Shown here one piece after another: positions 28,969 to 36,874 of a stretch of DNA of 64,000 nt (its first letter is position 1; each line of letters begins with the position of its first letter). Source of the stretch: an uncultured Barnesiella sp. (GTDB taxonomy: Bacteria > Bacteroidota > Bacteroidia > Bacteroidales > Barnesiellaceae); NCBI GenBank assembly GCA_944320015.1, contig CALUFO010000011.1:1-64000 (forward strand). Direction: 5' to 3'. A program made the translations under genes and the position numbers. The notes below the pieces were generated by a model. That model was given only the letters and a program-made list of their open reading frames with translations, was not told where the DNA came from and ran no database searches.

Positions 28969-30384
28969 TTATCGTCGGGTTTTACCGAATCCGATTTGGG
29001 AGCGCACGCAGCGGAACCCGATGTAGGAACGTTGTTCGTTTTGGTATTCCCACATGCGAATGTCGGATCGGATAAAGTTGGAAACATCTTTCCACGAACC
29101 GCCACGAACCACTTTGCGCTTCATGCGGTAGGGGTCTTCTTTGGCGGCGTTGTATTTGTACTCGGGGTTGAGGTCGCTGGTGTTTTGCGAGATAGCCTCG
29201 GTATAGGCTGTCGAAGTCCATTCCGATACGTTGCCGGCCATGTCGTATAGGCCAAACTCGTTGGGCGAATAGGTTCCCACGGGTGCGGTGATGATGTTGC
29301 CGTCTTTCACATAGTTACCGTCGTCGGGCTTGAAATTGGCGTAGAAACATCCTTTTTCGGCCATAGGCAAATTGCCCGACCATGGGTATTTATTCTCGTT
29401 TTTCCCGGCTCGGGCGGCATATTCCCATTCGGCTTCGGTGGGAAGGCGGTAAGGCTCGATGACGACGGAGTTCCGTCCCAGAGAGCCACGGAGCAGGGCT
29501 GTGCGCCATGCGCAGAACGCGTTGGCTTGATCCCACGAAACCCCAACGACGGGATAGTCGTTGTAACCGGCATGCGAGAAATAGAGTCTCACATAAGGCT
29601 CGTTATAGGCATTTTCAAAGTCGTTTACCCACACGGTTGTGTCGGGGTAGATGTTGACGATGTAGGTGTTGAGGAAATCGTATTCGCTGCTCAACGGCCG
29701 GGTGACGGTCTCGCGTATGATGCGTCCCTCGTCGTCGATATAGGCGGTATCTTTCGAGATCATGACGATTTCGTCATAGTCGGGCGTGTGGTCGGTATTG
29801 AGGTCTCGCAAGGCCGGGTCGAGGCGGTTCTTGCGTTTCGAGGCCTCGGTGTAATCGAAAACTTCGTAGCGGTAATTCATTTGTGCGGCGTCGAGTTGGC
29901 GCTCTCCCGTTATCGGGTTGGTACGGTACACGCTTTCGATAGCGCGGGCCTCGTCCTCGGTGGGATTTCTCCACGGGATAGCTTTGTCCCAGTTCAAGCG
30001 GGGCTTGATAGGATTGCCGTCGCGGTCCTCTTCGATTTTAAATACTTCGTTGCCTCCGTATGCGGGGTCGGCCAGCCGTTCCCGGATAATGGAGTCGCGC
30101 ACCCAAAAGACAAATTGTTTGTATTTCGAGTTGGTGATTTCGGTTTCGTCCATCCAGAAAGCATCGATAGAGATGGGTCTGGCCTCCTGCTGTGTGCCCC
30201 AAACCGAGTCTTTCTCGGCGGGCCCCATCTTGAATGAACCGCGGGAAACGAGAACCATGCCGTAGGGGGTAGGTTCGCTCCATGCCGTGCCGCCGACTCC
30301 TGTCACTTCTCCGCTGTGACGCGACGAAGGGGAGCACGATGCAAAGAAGATAGCGAGGGTGATATACACGATTATCTTTTTCAT
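28969..30384 (-). CDS. gldK: T9SS ring lipoprotein GldK/PorK
   Basis: 471-residue lipoprotein (MKKIIVYITLAIFFASC). Has the formylglycine-generating-enzyme-like fold typical of GldK (GMVLVSRGSFKMGPAEKD, DAFWMDETEITNSKYKQF, RLPTEAEWEYAARAG, GLYDMAGNVSEWTS, VVRGGSWKDVSNFIRSD, IGFRCVRS). In the T9SS it forms the large periplasmic ring with GldN under the outer membrane, so it is structural rather than a sulfatase-maturation enzyme. Starts 3 bases after porP. Confidence 0.95.
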   Translation of the reverse strand: MKKIIVYITLAIFFASCSPSSRHSGEVTGVGGTAWSEPTPYGMVLVSRGSFKMGPAEKDSVWGTQQEARPISIDAFWMDETEITNSKYKQFVFWVRDSIIRERLADPAYGGNEVFKIEEDRDGNPIKPRLNWDKAIPWRNPTEDEARAIESVYRTNPITGERQLDAAQMNYRYEVFDYTEASKRKNRLDPALRDLNTDHTPDYDEIVMISKDTAYIDDEGRIIRETVTRPLSSEYDFLNTYIVNIYPDTTVWVNDFENAYNEPYVRLYFSHAGYNDYPVVGVSWDQANAFCAWRTALLRGSLGRNSVVIEPYRLPTEAEWEYAARAGKNENKYPWSGNLPMAEKGCFYANFKPDDGNYVKDGNIITAPVGTYSPNEFGLYDMAGNVSEWTSTAYTEAISQNTSDLNPEYKYNAAKEDPYRMKRKVVRGGSWKDVSNFIRSDIRMWEYQNEQRSYIGFRCVRSQIGFGKTRR

Positions 30385-30387
30385 AGG

Positions 30388-31335
30388 CTACATTATGCGT
30401 ATGCTTTTATGTTTATTCTTGTTTTTGTTGGACAGGTCGAGCTTCATGCGATATCCGAGGAAGACCTCGTGGCTGCCGCTGCTGGCTTTTACGATGGCCG
30501 ATACCGGATAGTCGTAGGCGTATCCTGCTATGAAGTTTTTATATTCTGCTCCGATCATAACTATAAGCGCATCTTTCCAGCGATAGGAAAGGCCTCCCCA
30601 AAACAGCTTGTTGTATTTTACACGGCAAGACAGCTCGTATTGCGTAACATTGAGGGTGCTTTTCACCATCATGGAGGGTTGCAATTCATATAACGTGTTT
30701 TTAATGGGAATATTGCTTCCGGCGATAAAATAATAGGATCGGCCGACATATGTCTCGTATTTGTCCTCAAACATGAACGAGGGCTCATTCAAGTGGGTCG
30801 CCGATAGCCCGGCGTAGAACCACGGGTGGGTGTACCATATGCCGAACGACATGTCGAACGCCATGCCTTGCAACTCGGTGGTGGGAATACCGTCGTCGGT
30901 ACTTTGGTGGTAGTCGCTGGTGGGGATACTCACTTGTGTCCCGTCGAACCGCTCGTCGAGCATGCCCACCTGTATGCCCATGCTGAGTACGCCCGACCAT
31001 AAATTCAACTTGAACGCATATTGCGCCCCGAGAATCAGGTGGGAGAACAAGCCCTCGGTTTCGGAGGTGACCACCAGCCCTACGCCGTGATTTTGTTTTA
31101 GAAATTTGAAGGGCATATCGCCGGTGACAAAATAGGTTTGAGGCGCGCCCGGCATGCCTATCCATTGTTGCCGGGTAGAGGTGAGGATATTCAATTTGTC
31201 GGTACTGCCTGCCGCTGCCGGGTTATAGTAGCCGGGAAGCGCCCAGTATTGGCTGAACTGCGTGTCGACTTGGGCCTTTGCGACTGCAAAGGTCAAACAA
31301 CACAGTGCCATAATGACAAATCGTACAATCTGCAT
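30388..31335 (-). CDS. porP: PorP/SprF-family T9SS outer-membrane protein
   Basis: 315 residues. Signal peptide (MQIVRFVIMALCCLTFAVAKA), then the PorP/SprF signature near the N-terminus (QFSQYWALPGYYNPAAAG) and a beta-barrel-like body (alternating aromatic strands, KNHGVGLVV-type and FLGYRMKLDL near the end). PorP-like proteins associate with the T9SS machinery at the outer membrane. First gene of porP-gldK-gldL-gldM-gldN, the same order as in Porphyromonas gingivalis from what is known. No TAnnTTTG element was found directly upstream. Confidence 0.92.
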   Translation of the reverse strand: MQIVRFVIMALCCLTFAVAKAQVDTQFSQYWALPGYYNPAAAGSTDKLNILTSTRQQWIGMPGAPQTYFVTGDMPFKFLKQNHGVGLVVTSETEGLFSHLILGAQYAFKLNLWSGVLSMGIQVGMLDERFDGTQVSIPTSDYHQSTDDGIPTTELQGMAFDMSFGIWYTHPWFYAGLSATHLNEPSFMFEDKYETYVGRSYYFIAGSNIPIKNTLYELQPSMMVKSTLNVTQYELSCRVKYNKLFWGGLSYRWKDALIVMIGAEYKNFIAGYAYDYPVSAIVKASSGSHEVFLGYRMKLDLSNKNKNKHKSIRIM

Positions 31336-31641
31336 AGTGTATATTTCCCGGCATTCTAAGCCTGTCGGGAAAGGCCGGGTATTTATAATAACTGAAAAGA
31401 GCCTTTAAAATTGTTTTACCTTTGTGATTTCGAGGCGAAATTACAAAAAGATTGAGATTGCGCCGACACTTTTGGAGATTCACTACTATGTTTTATAGTT
31501 TTATAGAAGACAGGCAATAGCTCGAAACAAGATTGGGCTTTCGATCTTCGACATCGTATTGGGGGGATAAGGCAAGATGCGGGTGGGCATAAAAAATATT
31601 CGAAACAAGAGCTCGATATTTTATTCTCCGCTCACTTTCAC

Positions 31642-31649
31642 TATCTTTG
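31642..31649 (+). promoter_or_regulatory. TAnnTTTG promoter element, copy 1 (TATCTTTG)
   Basis: End of the first 84-base repeat; 108 bases before the flippase start. Confidence 0.45.
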
Positions 31650-31724
31650 GATAAGATAGGATGCGGCTCGGCATAGAACAAAATGAAAACTTCGTTTTCT
31701 TTTGTCTCTGCGCTCACCTTTCAC

Positions 31725-31732
31725 TATCTTTG
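31725..31732 (+). promoter_or_regulatory. TAnnTTTG promoter element, copy 2 (TATCTTTG)
   Basis: End of the second 84-base repeat; 25 bases before the flippase ATG at 31757, the better placed of the two. Confidence 0.55.
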
Positions 31733-31756
31733 CAGGAAAGAGGCCCGGTAAGGTTC

Positions 31757-33211
31757 ATGGAAGAAGATTTGAAAGGCAAGACGACCAAGGCGCTCGTATG
31801 GAGCAGTGCCGACAAGGTGGGACAACAACTGTTCTATCTGGTGGCCGGTATTATCCTTGCCCGGCAGCTTTCGCCCGTGGATTACGGGAAAGTGGGGGTT
31901 CTCACTATTTTTATCGCCCTGTCGGGGATATTGATCGATAGCGGTTTTTCTTCGGCGCTTATTCGCAAGAAAGAGGCGACGCAGGCCGATTACAGCACGG
32001 TGTTTTACCTCAATATCGCTATCAGTTGTGTGTTGTATGCCTTGCTTTATGCGGCAGCGCCTTTTATCGCCGCTTTTTTCAAGGAGCCCGATTTGACCCT
32101 TATTTGCCGGGTTTTGTTTTTGGTTATACCCATGAATGCCCTCTCGATTATTCAACAGACTTTGTTGTGGAAACACTTTCGGCTGTCGGTCAATGCGAGT
32201 GTCAACCTGTGTGCCTTGGGACTGGCGTCGGTCGCGGCGGTGGTAATGGCCTATTGCGGTATGGGGGTGTGGGCCTTGGTCACCCAGACACTGGGGCTGG
32301 CCGTGTTGCGGGCTGTATTCTTTTGGACGTTTAACGACTGGCGACCGCAGTGGGTATTCCGCATGGCTTCGTTGCGTGAGTTTTTCGGGTACAGTTCCAA
32401 TTTGGTGGTGTCGGGGGTTATCAACAACGTATTCAACAAAATCTACCCCATTATTATCGGTAAATTCTATGGCATGGCGCAAACCGGCTATTATACTCAA
32501 GCCGATAAATACCAAGATATGGCTTCGTCGCTCATCAGCAATATATTCCGGTCGGTGACTTTCCCGGTATTTTCCAAGGTGCAGGACGATTTGCAGCGGA
32601 TTAAACGCATCTGCCGGAAAAACGTGCGGGCCATTTCCTTTTTTATTTTCCCTATAATGTCGCTGCTGGTCGTCGTGTCGTATCCGTTGATATTGATTGT
32701 CCTTAAAGCGCAATGGCTGCCGTCGGTGCCTTATTTCCGGCTGCTTTGTTTCTCGGGATTGTGTACGCCGTTTATCACTCTTTTTTACGACTTGTTCAAT
32801 AGTCTGGGATATTCGCGGCTGAACCTGCAACTCGAAATCGCCAAGAAGGCTTATCTTTTCGTGGGGATAGCGCTGTTCTATTCGTCGGGCATCTTGGGGC
32901 TGATCGGTTGGTGGTTGTCCTATTCGTTGCTGTCGTTGTTGGTGGGGATATTTTTCGCTCGTAGATTTATTGGGTTCGGATTTGTCGAATACCTCAAAGA
33001 TATAGCTCCATATTTCCTTTTGGCATTGGTTTCGTCGCTGTTGTCGGTGGGAGTTTACATGTTACTGCCGAGCGATTTGTGGCGGTTGTGCGTGGTGCCG
33101 GTTTTCTATGGACTCATCTATATGGGCGGCGCTTATGCGTTGAAACTGGAAATGTGGAAAGAGTCGGTGTCGATGGTGAAGAGCCGCTTGAAGAAAGGAG
33201 GCGGGGAATGA
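31757..33211 (+). CDS. Polysaccharide flippase of the MOP superfamily (Wzx/WzxC-like)
   Basis: 484-residue membrane protein with about 12-14 hydrophobic helices. N-terminus LKGKTTKALVWSSADKVGQQ and VAGIILARQLSPVDYGKVGV is typical of WzxC-type lipid-linked oligosaccharide flippases. It should turn undecaprenyl-linked glycan units across the inner membrane. Start chosen at the ATG 31757; the open frame runs further upstream but that part is the promoter repeat. First gene of a glycan cluster reaching to 36707. Confidence 0.9.
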   Translation: MEEDLKGKTTKALVWSSADKVGQQLFYLVAGIILARQLSPVDYGKVGVLTIFIALSGILIDSGFSSALIRKKEATQADYSTVFYLNIAISCVLYALLYAAAPFIAAFFKEPDLTLICRVLFLVIPMNALSIIQQTLLWKHFRLSVNASVNLCALGLASVAAVVMAYCGMGVWALVTQTLGLAVLRAVFFWTFNDWRPQWVFRMASLREFFGYSSNLVVSGVINNVFNKIYPIIIGKFYGMAQTGYYTQADKYQDMASSLISNIFRSVTFPVFSKVQDDLQRIKRICRKNVRAISFFIFPIMSLLVVVSYPLILIVLKAQWLPSVPYFRLLCFSGLCTPFITLFYDLFNSLGYSRLNLQLEIAKKAYLFVGIALFYSSGILGLIGWWLSYSLLSLLVGIFFARRFIGFGFVEYLKDIAPYFLLALVSSLLSVGVYMLLPSDLWRLCVVPVFYGLIYMGGAYALKLEMWKESVSMVKSRLKKGGGE

Positions 33212-33300
33212 AATCGAGGACGCTCGCAGGACATGGATTGTGGGGCTGGTGCAACTTTGGGAACAATCGTTTTGCCGATGAGAGAGAAATGGAAAGATAA
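33208..33300 (+). pseudogene. 30-codon remnant after the flippase gene
   Basis: ATG at 33208 overlaps the flippase stop (ATGA), and the frame stops at 33300. The peptide contains GLWGWCNFGNN, which recalls the Gly/Trp-rich beginning of polysaccharide pyruvyl transferases or related nucleotide-sugar enzymes, followed by unrelated residues. Most simply the 5' end of a gene whose remainder was deleted; a short real coupling peptide is possible. The evidence is thin. Confidence 0.3.
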
Positions 33301-33325
33301 CATACGGTTAGCACATTAAAAATAT

Positions 33326-34348
33326 ATGATACGCTTCACAATTTTCCCTCGTTTGTTGGTTTTGCCGGGACAAAAGGCCAATCCGTATATACAGGATTTT
33401 GCCGCTTCGTTGAGCCGGAGCGGCGAATCCGAGGTGGTCAATCCTCCGCATAAAAACCCCTTGTTCAGTTTGTTGCCTCCCCGGCGATGGGGCGATGTGT
33501 TTGTGTTCAATTGGTTCGAAAATATTCCCGATTATAAGTATGGCCCGATGCAGGCAGTTGTCGGGGTTTGCTTTGTTGTCCTTTTGAAAATATGCGGGAA
33601 AAAGATAGTTTGGGTCTTGCACAATAGGGAATCGCATTTGATCGGTTATGCCGGAATGAAAAAGTTCTTGACCCGTTTTATAGCCCGGTGGTCGGATTTG
33701 ATTCTGACCCATGCCGAGGAGGGAGTGGCGTTGGCCGAATCTTATTGTCCGAAAGCGGCCGGCAAAGTTCATTTTTTACATCACCCCACTAAGAACCGTT
33801 TGCCGGAATCCCGGCCTACCGAGGCTCCGGTATATGACCTCCTCATTTGGGGCAAGATTTCCCGGTATAAAGGGGTGTTGGAGTACTTGACTTATTTGCG
33901 GGATAATCCGCAAGACAGGGTAAAAGTATGTGTCGTGGGCGAGTGTTCTTTGCCGTCGCTGGCCGAGGAGGTGACTCGGGTGGCTCCCGGCAATGTCACT
34001 TTTGTAAATAAGGGTCTCTCTTTTGAAGAGTTGCGACAATATGTGAGCCGGTCGGCTTTCGTTTTGGCGCCGTATCGTCCCGAGTCGATATTGAGTTCGG
34101 GTACTTTGATGGATTCACTCTCTTTCGGAGCCAGAGTAATAGGCCCCGATGTGGGCTCTTTCAAAGATTATTCTCGGGAGGTGCGGTTGAATGTGTACAC
34201 GTTTCGTGATTATGGCGATATTGGAAATATCGTGGAGAAATATCGAGATTGCCCGGTGTCATTAGAAGGGTATCGCGATTTTTTAGAAGAAAACAGTTGG
34301 CCGCATTTTGGTAAACGGGTGGTAGAATTGGTAAAAAATCTCCATTGA
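33326..34348 (+). CDS. Glycosyltransferase, GT-B fold (GT4-like)
   Basis: 340 residues. The N-terminal half has a Rossmann-like start (GDVFVFNWFENIPD, KKIVWVLHNRESH), the C-terminal half the donor-binding pattern of GT4-type enzymes (DLLIWGKISRYKGVLEYL, KVCVVGEC, AFVLAPYRPESILSSGTLMDSLSFGARVIGPDVGSF). Probably adds one sugar to the lipid-linked unit handled by the upstream flippase. One base separates its stop from the next gene. Confidence 0.85.
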   Translation: MIRFTIFPRLLVLPGQKANPYIQDFAASLSRSGESEVVNPPHKNPLFSLLPPRRWGDVFVFNWFENIPDYKYGPMQAVVGVCFVVLLKICGKKIVWVLHNRESHLIGYAGMKKFLTRFIARWSDLILTHAEEGVALAESYCPKAAGKVHFLHHPTKNRLPESRPTEAPVYDLLIWGKISRYKGVLEYLTYLRDNPQDRVKVCVVGECSLPSLAEEVTRVAPGNVTFVNKGLSFEELRQYVSRSAFVLAPYRPESILSSGTLMDSLSFGARVIGPDVGSFKDYSREVRLNVYTFRDYGDIGNIVEKYRDCPVSLEGYRDFLEENSWPHFGKRVVELVKNLH

Positions 34349-34349
34349 T

Positions 34350-35270
34350 ATGAAAACTTGTGCCCCTATTGTTTTATTTGTTTACAATCGACCCGAGCAT
34401 ACCCGCACTTGTTTGGAGTATTTGGAGCGGAACGAACTGGCCGCCGAGAGTGACCTGTATATCTTCTCCGACGGAGCGAGGCCGGGCAGCGAGGAGCCGG
34501 TGGCGGCTGTGCGGCGGGTGATTGCCGAGCCGTGGAAATTTCGTCGGGTCACCATTGTGGAGCGTCCCGAAAATCGAGGATTGGCGGCCAATGTCATCGA
34601 TGGCGTGTCGACTGTGTTGAAACAATACGACCGGGTCATCGTGCTGGAAGACGACCTCATAGTCTCGCCCTATTTCCTGCGCTTTATGAACGAGGCATTG
34701 GAGGTTTATAAAGATACGGAGGAGGTTTGCCATGTGACTTGCCACATGCTTGACCATAAAGGAGAGTTGCCCGATACATTTTTGATACGCTGGTGCAACA
34801 GTTGGGGTTGGGGAACTTGGAGCCGTGCATGGCAATATTTCGAACCCGAAGGAGTCAAACTGTTGCAGGAAATCGAGTCGCGCGGGCTGTGCTGGCAGTT
34901 CGACCTTGACGGAGGCTTCCATTTTACTCAGATGTTGCGCGACCAGATTGCCGGGCGCAACAACTCGTGGTTCGTGCGGTGGTATGCCTCGCTCTTCCTT
35001 CGCGATAAACTTATGCTGGGGACCGGGCGTTCGCTGGTCGACAACGTGGGTTTCGACGGTAGCGGAACGCATTGCAATACCATGCAGCTATGTACGCAGA
35101 CTCTCGACCCCAATCCCATCGAGGTTGTGCCCATTTCACCGGTAAAAGAGAACTTGCTCGCCCGAAAAGTCTATTCCCGAACCTATCGTTATAATTATTC
35201 GTACAGGCATAAATTGAAAGTATTCATCGGGAATATGTGGATTCGTGTATTCAATTGTAAAAAGAGATGA
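34350..35270 (+). CDS. Glycosyltransferase, GT-A fold (GT2/GNT-I-like)
   Basis: 306 residues. Begins PIVLFVYNRPEHTRTCLEYL; IFSDGARPGSEE and RPENRGLAANVIDGVS mark the nucleotide-binding half; VLEDDLIVSPYFLRFMNEAL carries the DxD-type metal-binding acids; RWCNSWGWGTWSRAWQYF is typical of bacterial relatives of N-acetylglucosaminyltransferase I. Acts on the glycan of this cluster; donor and acceptor unknown. Its start lies directly behind the previous stop (TGATATG). Confidence 0.87.
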   Translation: MKTCAPIVLFVYNRPEHTRTCLEYLERNELAAESDLYIFSDGARPGSEEPVAAVRRVIAEPWKFRRVTIVERPENRGLAANVIDGVSTVLKQYDRVIVLEDDLIVSPYFLRFMNEALEVYKDTEEVCHVTCHMLDHKGELPDTFLIRWCNSWGWGTWSRAWQYFEPEGVKLLQEIESRGLCWQFDLDGGFHFTQMLRDQIAGRNNSWFVRWYASLFLRDKLMLGTGRSLVDNVGFDGSGTHCNTMQLCTQTLDPNPIEVVPISPVKENLLARKVYSRTYRYNYSYRHKLKVFIGNMWIRVFNCKKR

Positions 35271-35274
35271 TATT

Positions 35275-35961
35275 ATGAGGGATTTGACTCGTTTAGCCAG
35301 TCGTATCGTTATGTTTTTCATGCAGTTTTATTATCGACTGGCTCACCATTCGAGGGTTTCGTACAAGGCTTATATCGACGGTCGTACCCGATTGGAAGGC
35401 TATAATACCATACAGGACAACGTGCTATTGGCCGGAGCGCATATCGGACGGGGTACCTATATTTGCCGCGGCAGCAACTTTGCCGATGCCGAGGTGGGGC
35501 CTTTCTGTTCGATCGGGCGCAACGTGCGCATCGTCAACGGGCAGCACCCCACCCATACCTTTGTGTCGACTCACCCCGCATTCTTCTCGCCCCACGGGCA
35601 ACCGGGATTTTCGTTTGTGCGGGAGAAACGGTTTGAAGATTGCCGCTATTGCGACCCCGAGCGGAAAGTGACTGTCGAGGTGGGGGCCGATGTGTGGATA
35701 GGTAACAACGTGACTCTTCTCTCGGGCATACGCATCGGTACGGGTGCCGTGATAGCTACGGGTGCCGTGGTGGTGGGTGATGTACCACCCTATACGATTG
35801 TGGGTGGTGTGCCGGCTCGCGAGATACGCAAGCGGTTTGACGACCGGCAGATTGCCTGTCTGCTCGCTTCGCGCTGGTGGGAGAGACCGTTCGACCGGTT
35901 GCGTCGTGAGGCAGATAGTTTTGCCGATATTGAGTTGTTTATGAAAAACGAACAAGCATGA
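35275..35961 (+). CDS. CatB-like hexapeptide acyltransferase
   Basis: 228 residues, left-handed beta-helix O-acetyltransferase of the xenobiotic/CatB type. Hexapeptide rungs are visible (IGRGTYICRGSNFADAEVG, VEVGADVWIGNNVTLLSGIR, IGTGAVIATGAVVVGDV) together with the active-site region NGQHPTHTFVSTHPAFFS. Ends with the usual VGGVPAREIRKRF helix. Likely acetylates a sugar of the surface glycan. Start chosen 4 bases after the preceding stop; its own stop overlaps the next ATG. Confidence 0.9.
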   Translation: MRDLTRLASRIVMFFMQFYYRLAHHSRVSYKAYIDGRTRLEGYNTIQDNVLLAGAHIGRGTYICRGSNFADAEVGPFCSIGRNVRIVNGQHPTHTFVSTHPAFFSPHGQPGFSFVREKRFEDCRYCDPERKVTVEVGADVWIGNNVTLLSGIRIGTGAVIATGAVVVGDVPPYTIVGGVPAREIRKRFDDRQIACLLASRWWERPFDRLRREADSFADIELFMKNEQA

Positions 35962-36707
35962 TGGAAAGCCCGCTTTTTTCGATTATCACGATTACTTTCA
36001 ATGCTGCCGCCACATTGCCGGCTACGTTGCGGAGTGTGGAGCGACAATCGTTTACCGACTATGAATATTTGGTGGTCGACGGGGCTTCGAGCGACGATAC
36101 GGTGGCGATAGCCCGGGCTTCGGCAGCGGTCTCGTCGGTGACAAGCGAGCCCGACAAGGGGTTGTACGATGCCATGAACAAGGGATTGCGGCGTGCCACA
36201 GGTCGTTACCTTATCTTCCTGAATGCGGGCGATGCTTTGCACGCCCCCGATACGTTGCGGAAAATCGCCGATTTCATCGAGAAAATCGCACCTGACATCG
36301 TCTATGGCGAAACGGCGTTGGTCGATTCGTCTCGGCGGTTTGTCGCCATGCGCCGGCTGCAAGCGCCCGAACACTTGTCGGTAAAAAGTTTCCGCATGGG
36401 CATGCTGGTGTGTCATCAGGCGTTTATCGTTCGCCGGGAGATTGCGCCGGAATATGATTTGTGTTACCGCTTCTCGGCCGATTATGATTGGTGCATACGC
36501 TGCATGCAGGCCGCCCGCACGATTGTCAATACGCACGAGACGCTCATCGATTACCTCAACGAGGGTGTTACCACCGCCAACCGGAAGGCGTCGTTGCGCG
36601 AGCGTTACAGGATTATGTGTCGTTATTATGGTACACTGCCGACTTTTTTGCGTCACTTGTGGTTTGCCGTGCGCTTTGCTTTTGCCCGGCTTTCGGGTCG
36701 TGAATAG
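35958..36707 (+). CDS. Glycosyltransferase family 2
   Basis: 249 residues, GT-A fold. FSIITITFNAAATLPATLRSV, then VVDGASSDDTVAIA, DKGLYDAMNKGLRRATG and FLNAGDAL show the nucleotide-sugar site and acid cluster, as in the WcaA/colanic-type GT2 proteins. ATGA overlap with the upstream acyltransferase shows translational coupling. Last gene of the glycan cluster; 167 bases follow before metG. Confidence 0.9.
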   Translation: MMESPLFSIITITFNAAATLPATLRSVERQSFTDYEYLVVDGASSDDTVAIARASAAVSSVTSEPDKGLYDAMNKGLRRATGRYLIFLNAGDALHAPDTLRKIADFIEKIAPDIVYGETALVDSSRRFVAMRRLQAPEHLSVKSFRMGMLVCHQAFIVRREIAPEYDLCYRFSADYDWCIRCMQAARTIVNTHETLIDYLNEGVTTANRKASLRERYRIMCRYYGTLPTFLRHLWFAVRFAFARLSGRE

Positions 36708-36760
36708 TGTGTGATTCCAAAAAGGATTGTTCCGGATAACCTCATTCGACGGGAAATTTG

Positions 36761-36768
36761 TATCTTTG
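36761..36768 (+). promoter_or_regulatory. TAnnTTTG promoter element for metG (TATCTTTG)
   Basis: Matches the -7 consensus, 106 bases before the metG ATG, leaving a leader of about 100 bases in which no known riboswitch was recognised. Confidence 0.5.
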
Positions 36769-36874
36769 TGCGGGATGTGGTGCCCGATTGTCTCCCGGTC
36801 GACGCAGGGGGCGAATCGTGTCGCACCGATTCCACAGTTTTTTTGCAGTTAAACAGGATAGAAATAAAAAAGAT

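Larger units (their letters stand above)
31565..31732 (+). repeat. Two 84-base imperfect tandem copies upstream of the flippase gene
   Basis: Copy 1 (31565-31648) and copy 2 (31649-31732) both begin GGATAAG, share GATGCGG and GGCATA near the start, and end with GCTCACTTTCACTATCTTT or GCTCACCTTTCACTATCTTT. The middle of each differs. Each copy carries a TATCTTTG element at its end, so the promoter itself is duplicated. The repeats fill the right half of the 421-base gap between porP and the flippase gene; in the left half (31336-31564) only a stray TACCTTTG at 31417 was seen. Confidence 0.7.

Noticed and set aside
28969..30384. Formylglycine-generating enzyme for sulfatase maturation
   Set aside because: The fold is present, but the lipoprotein signal and the position between porP and gldL identify it as the T9SS protein GldK.
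31417..31424. Plus-strand TACCTTTG promoter element
   Set aside because: No gene or RNA structure follows within a plausible distance; the two TATCTTTG elements closer to the flippase gene explain its expression better.
31565..31732. Insertion-sequence or MITE ends
   Set aside because: The two copies are direct repeats without terminal inverted repeats or an obvious target duplication, and no transposase gene is present in the window.
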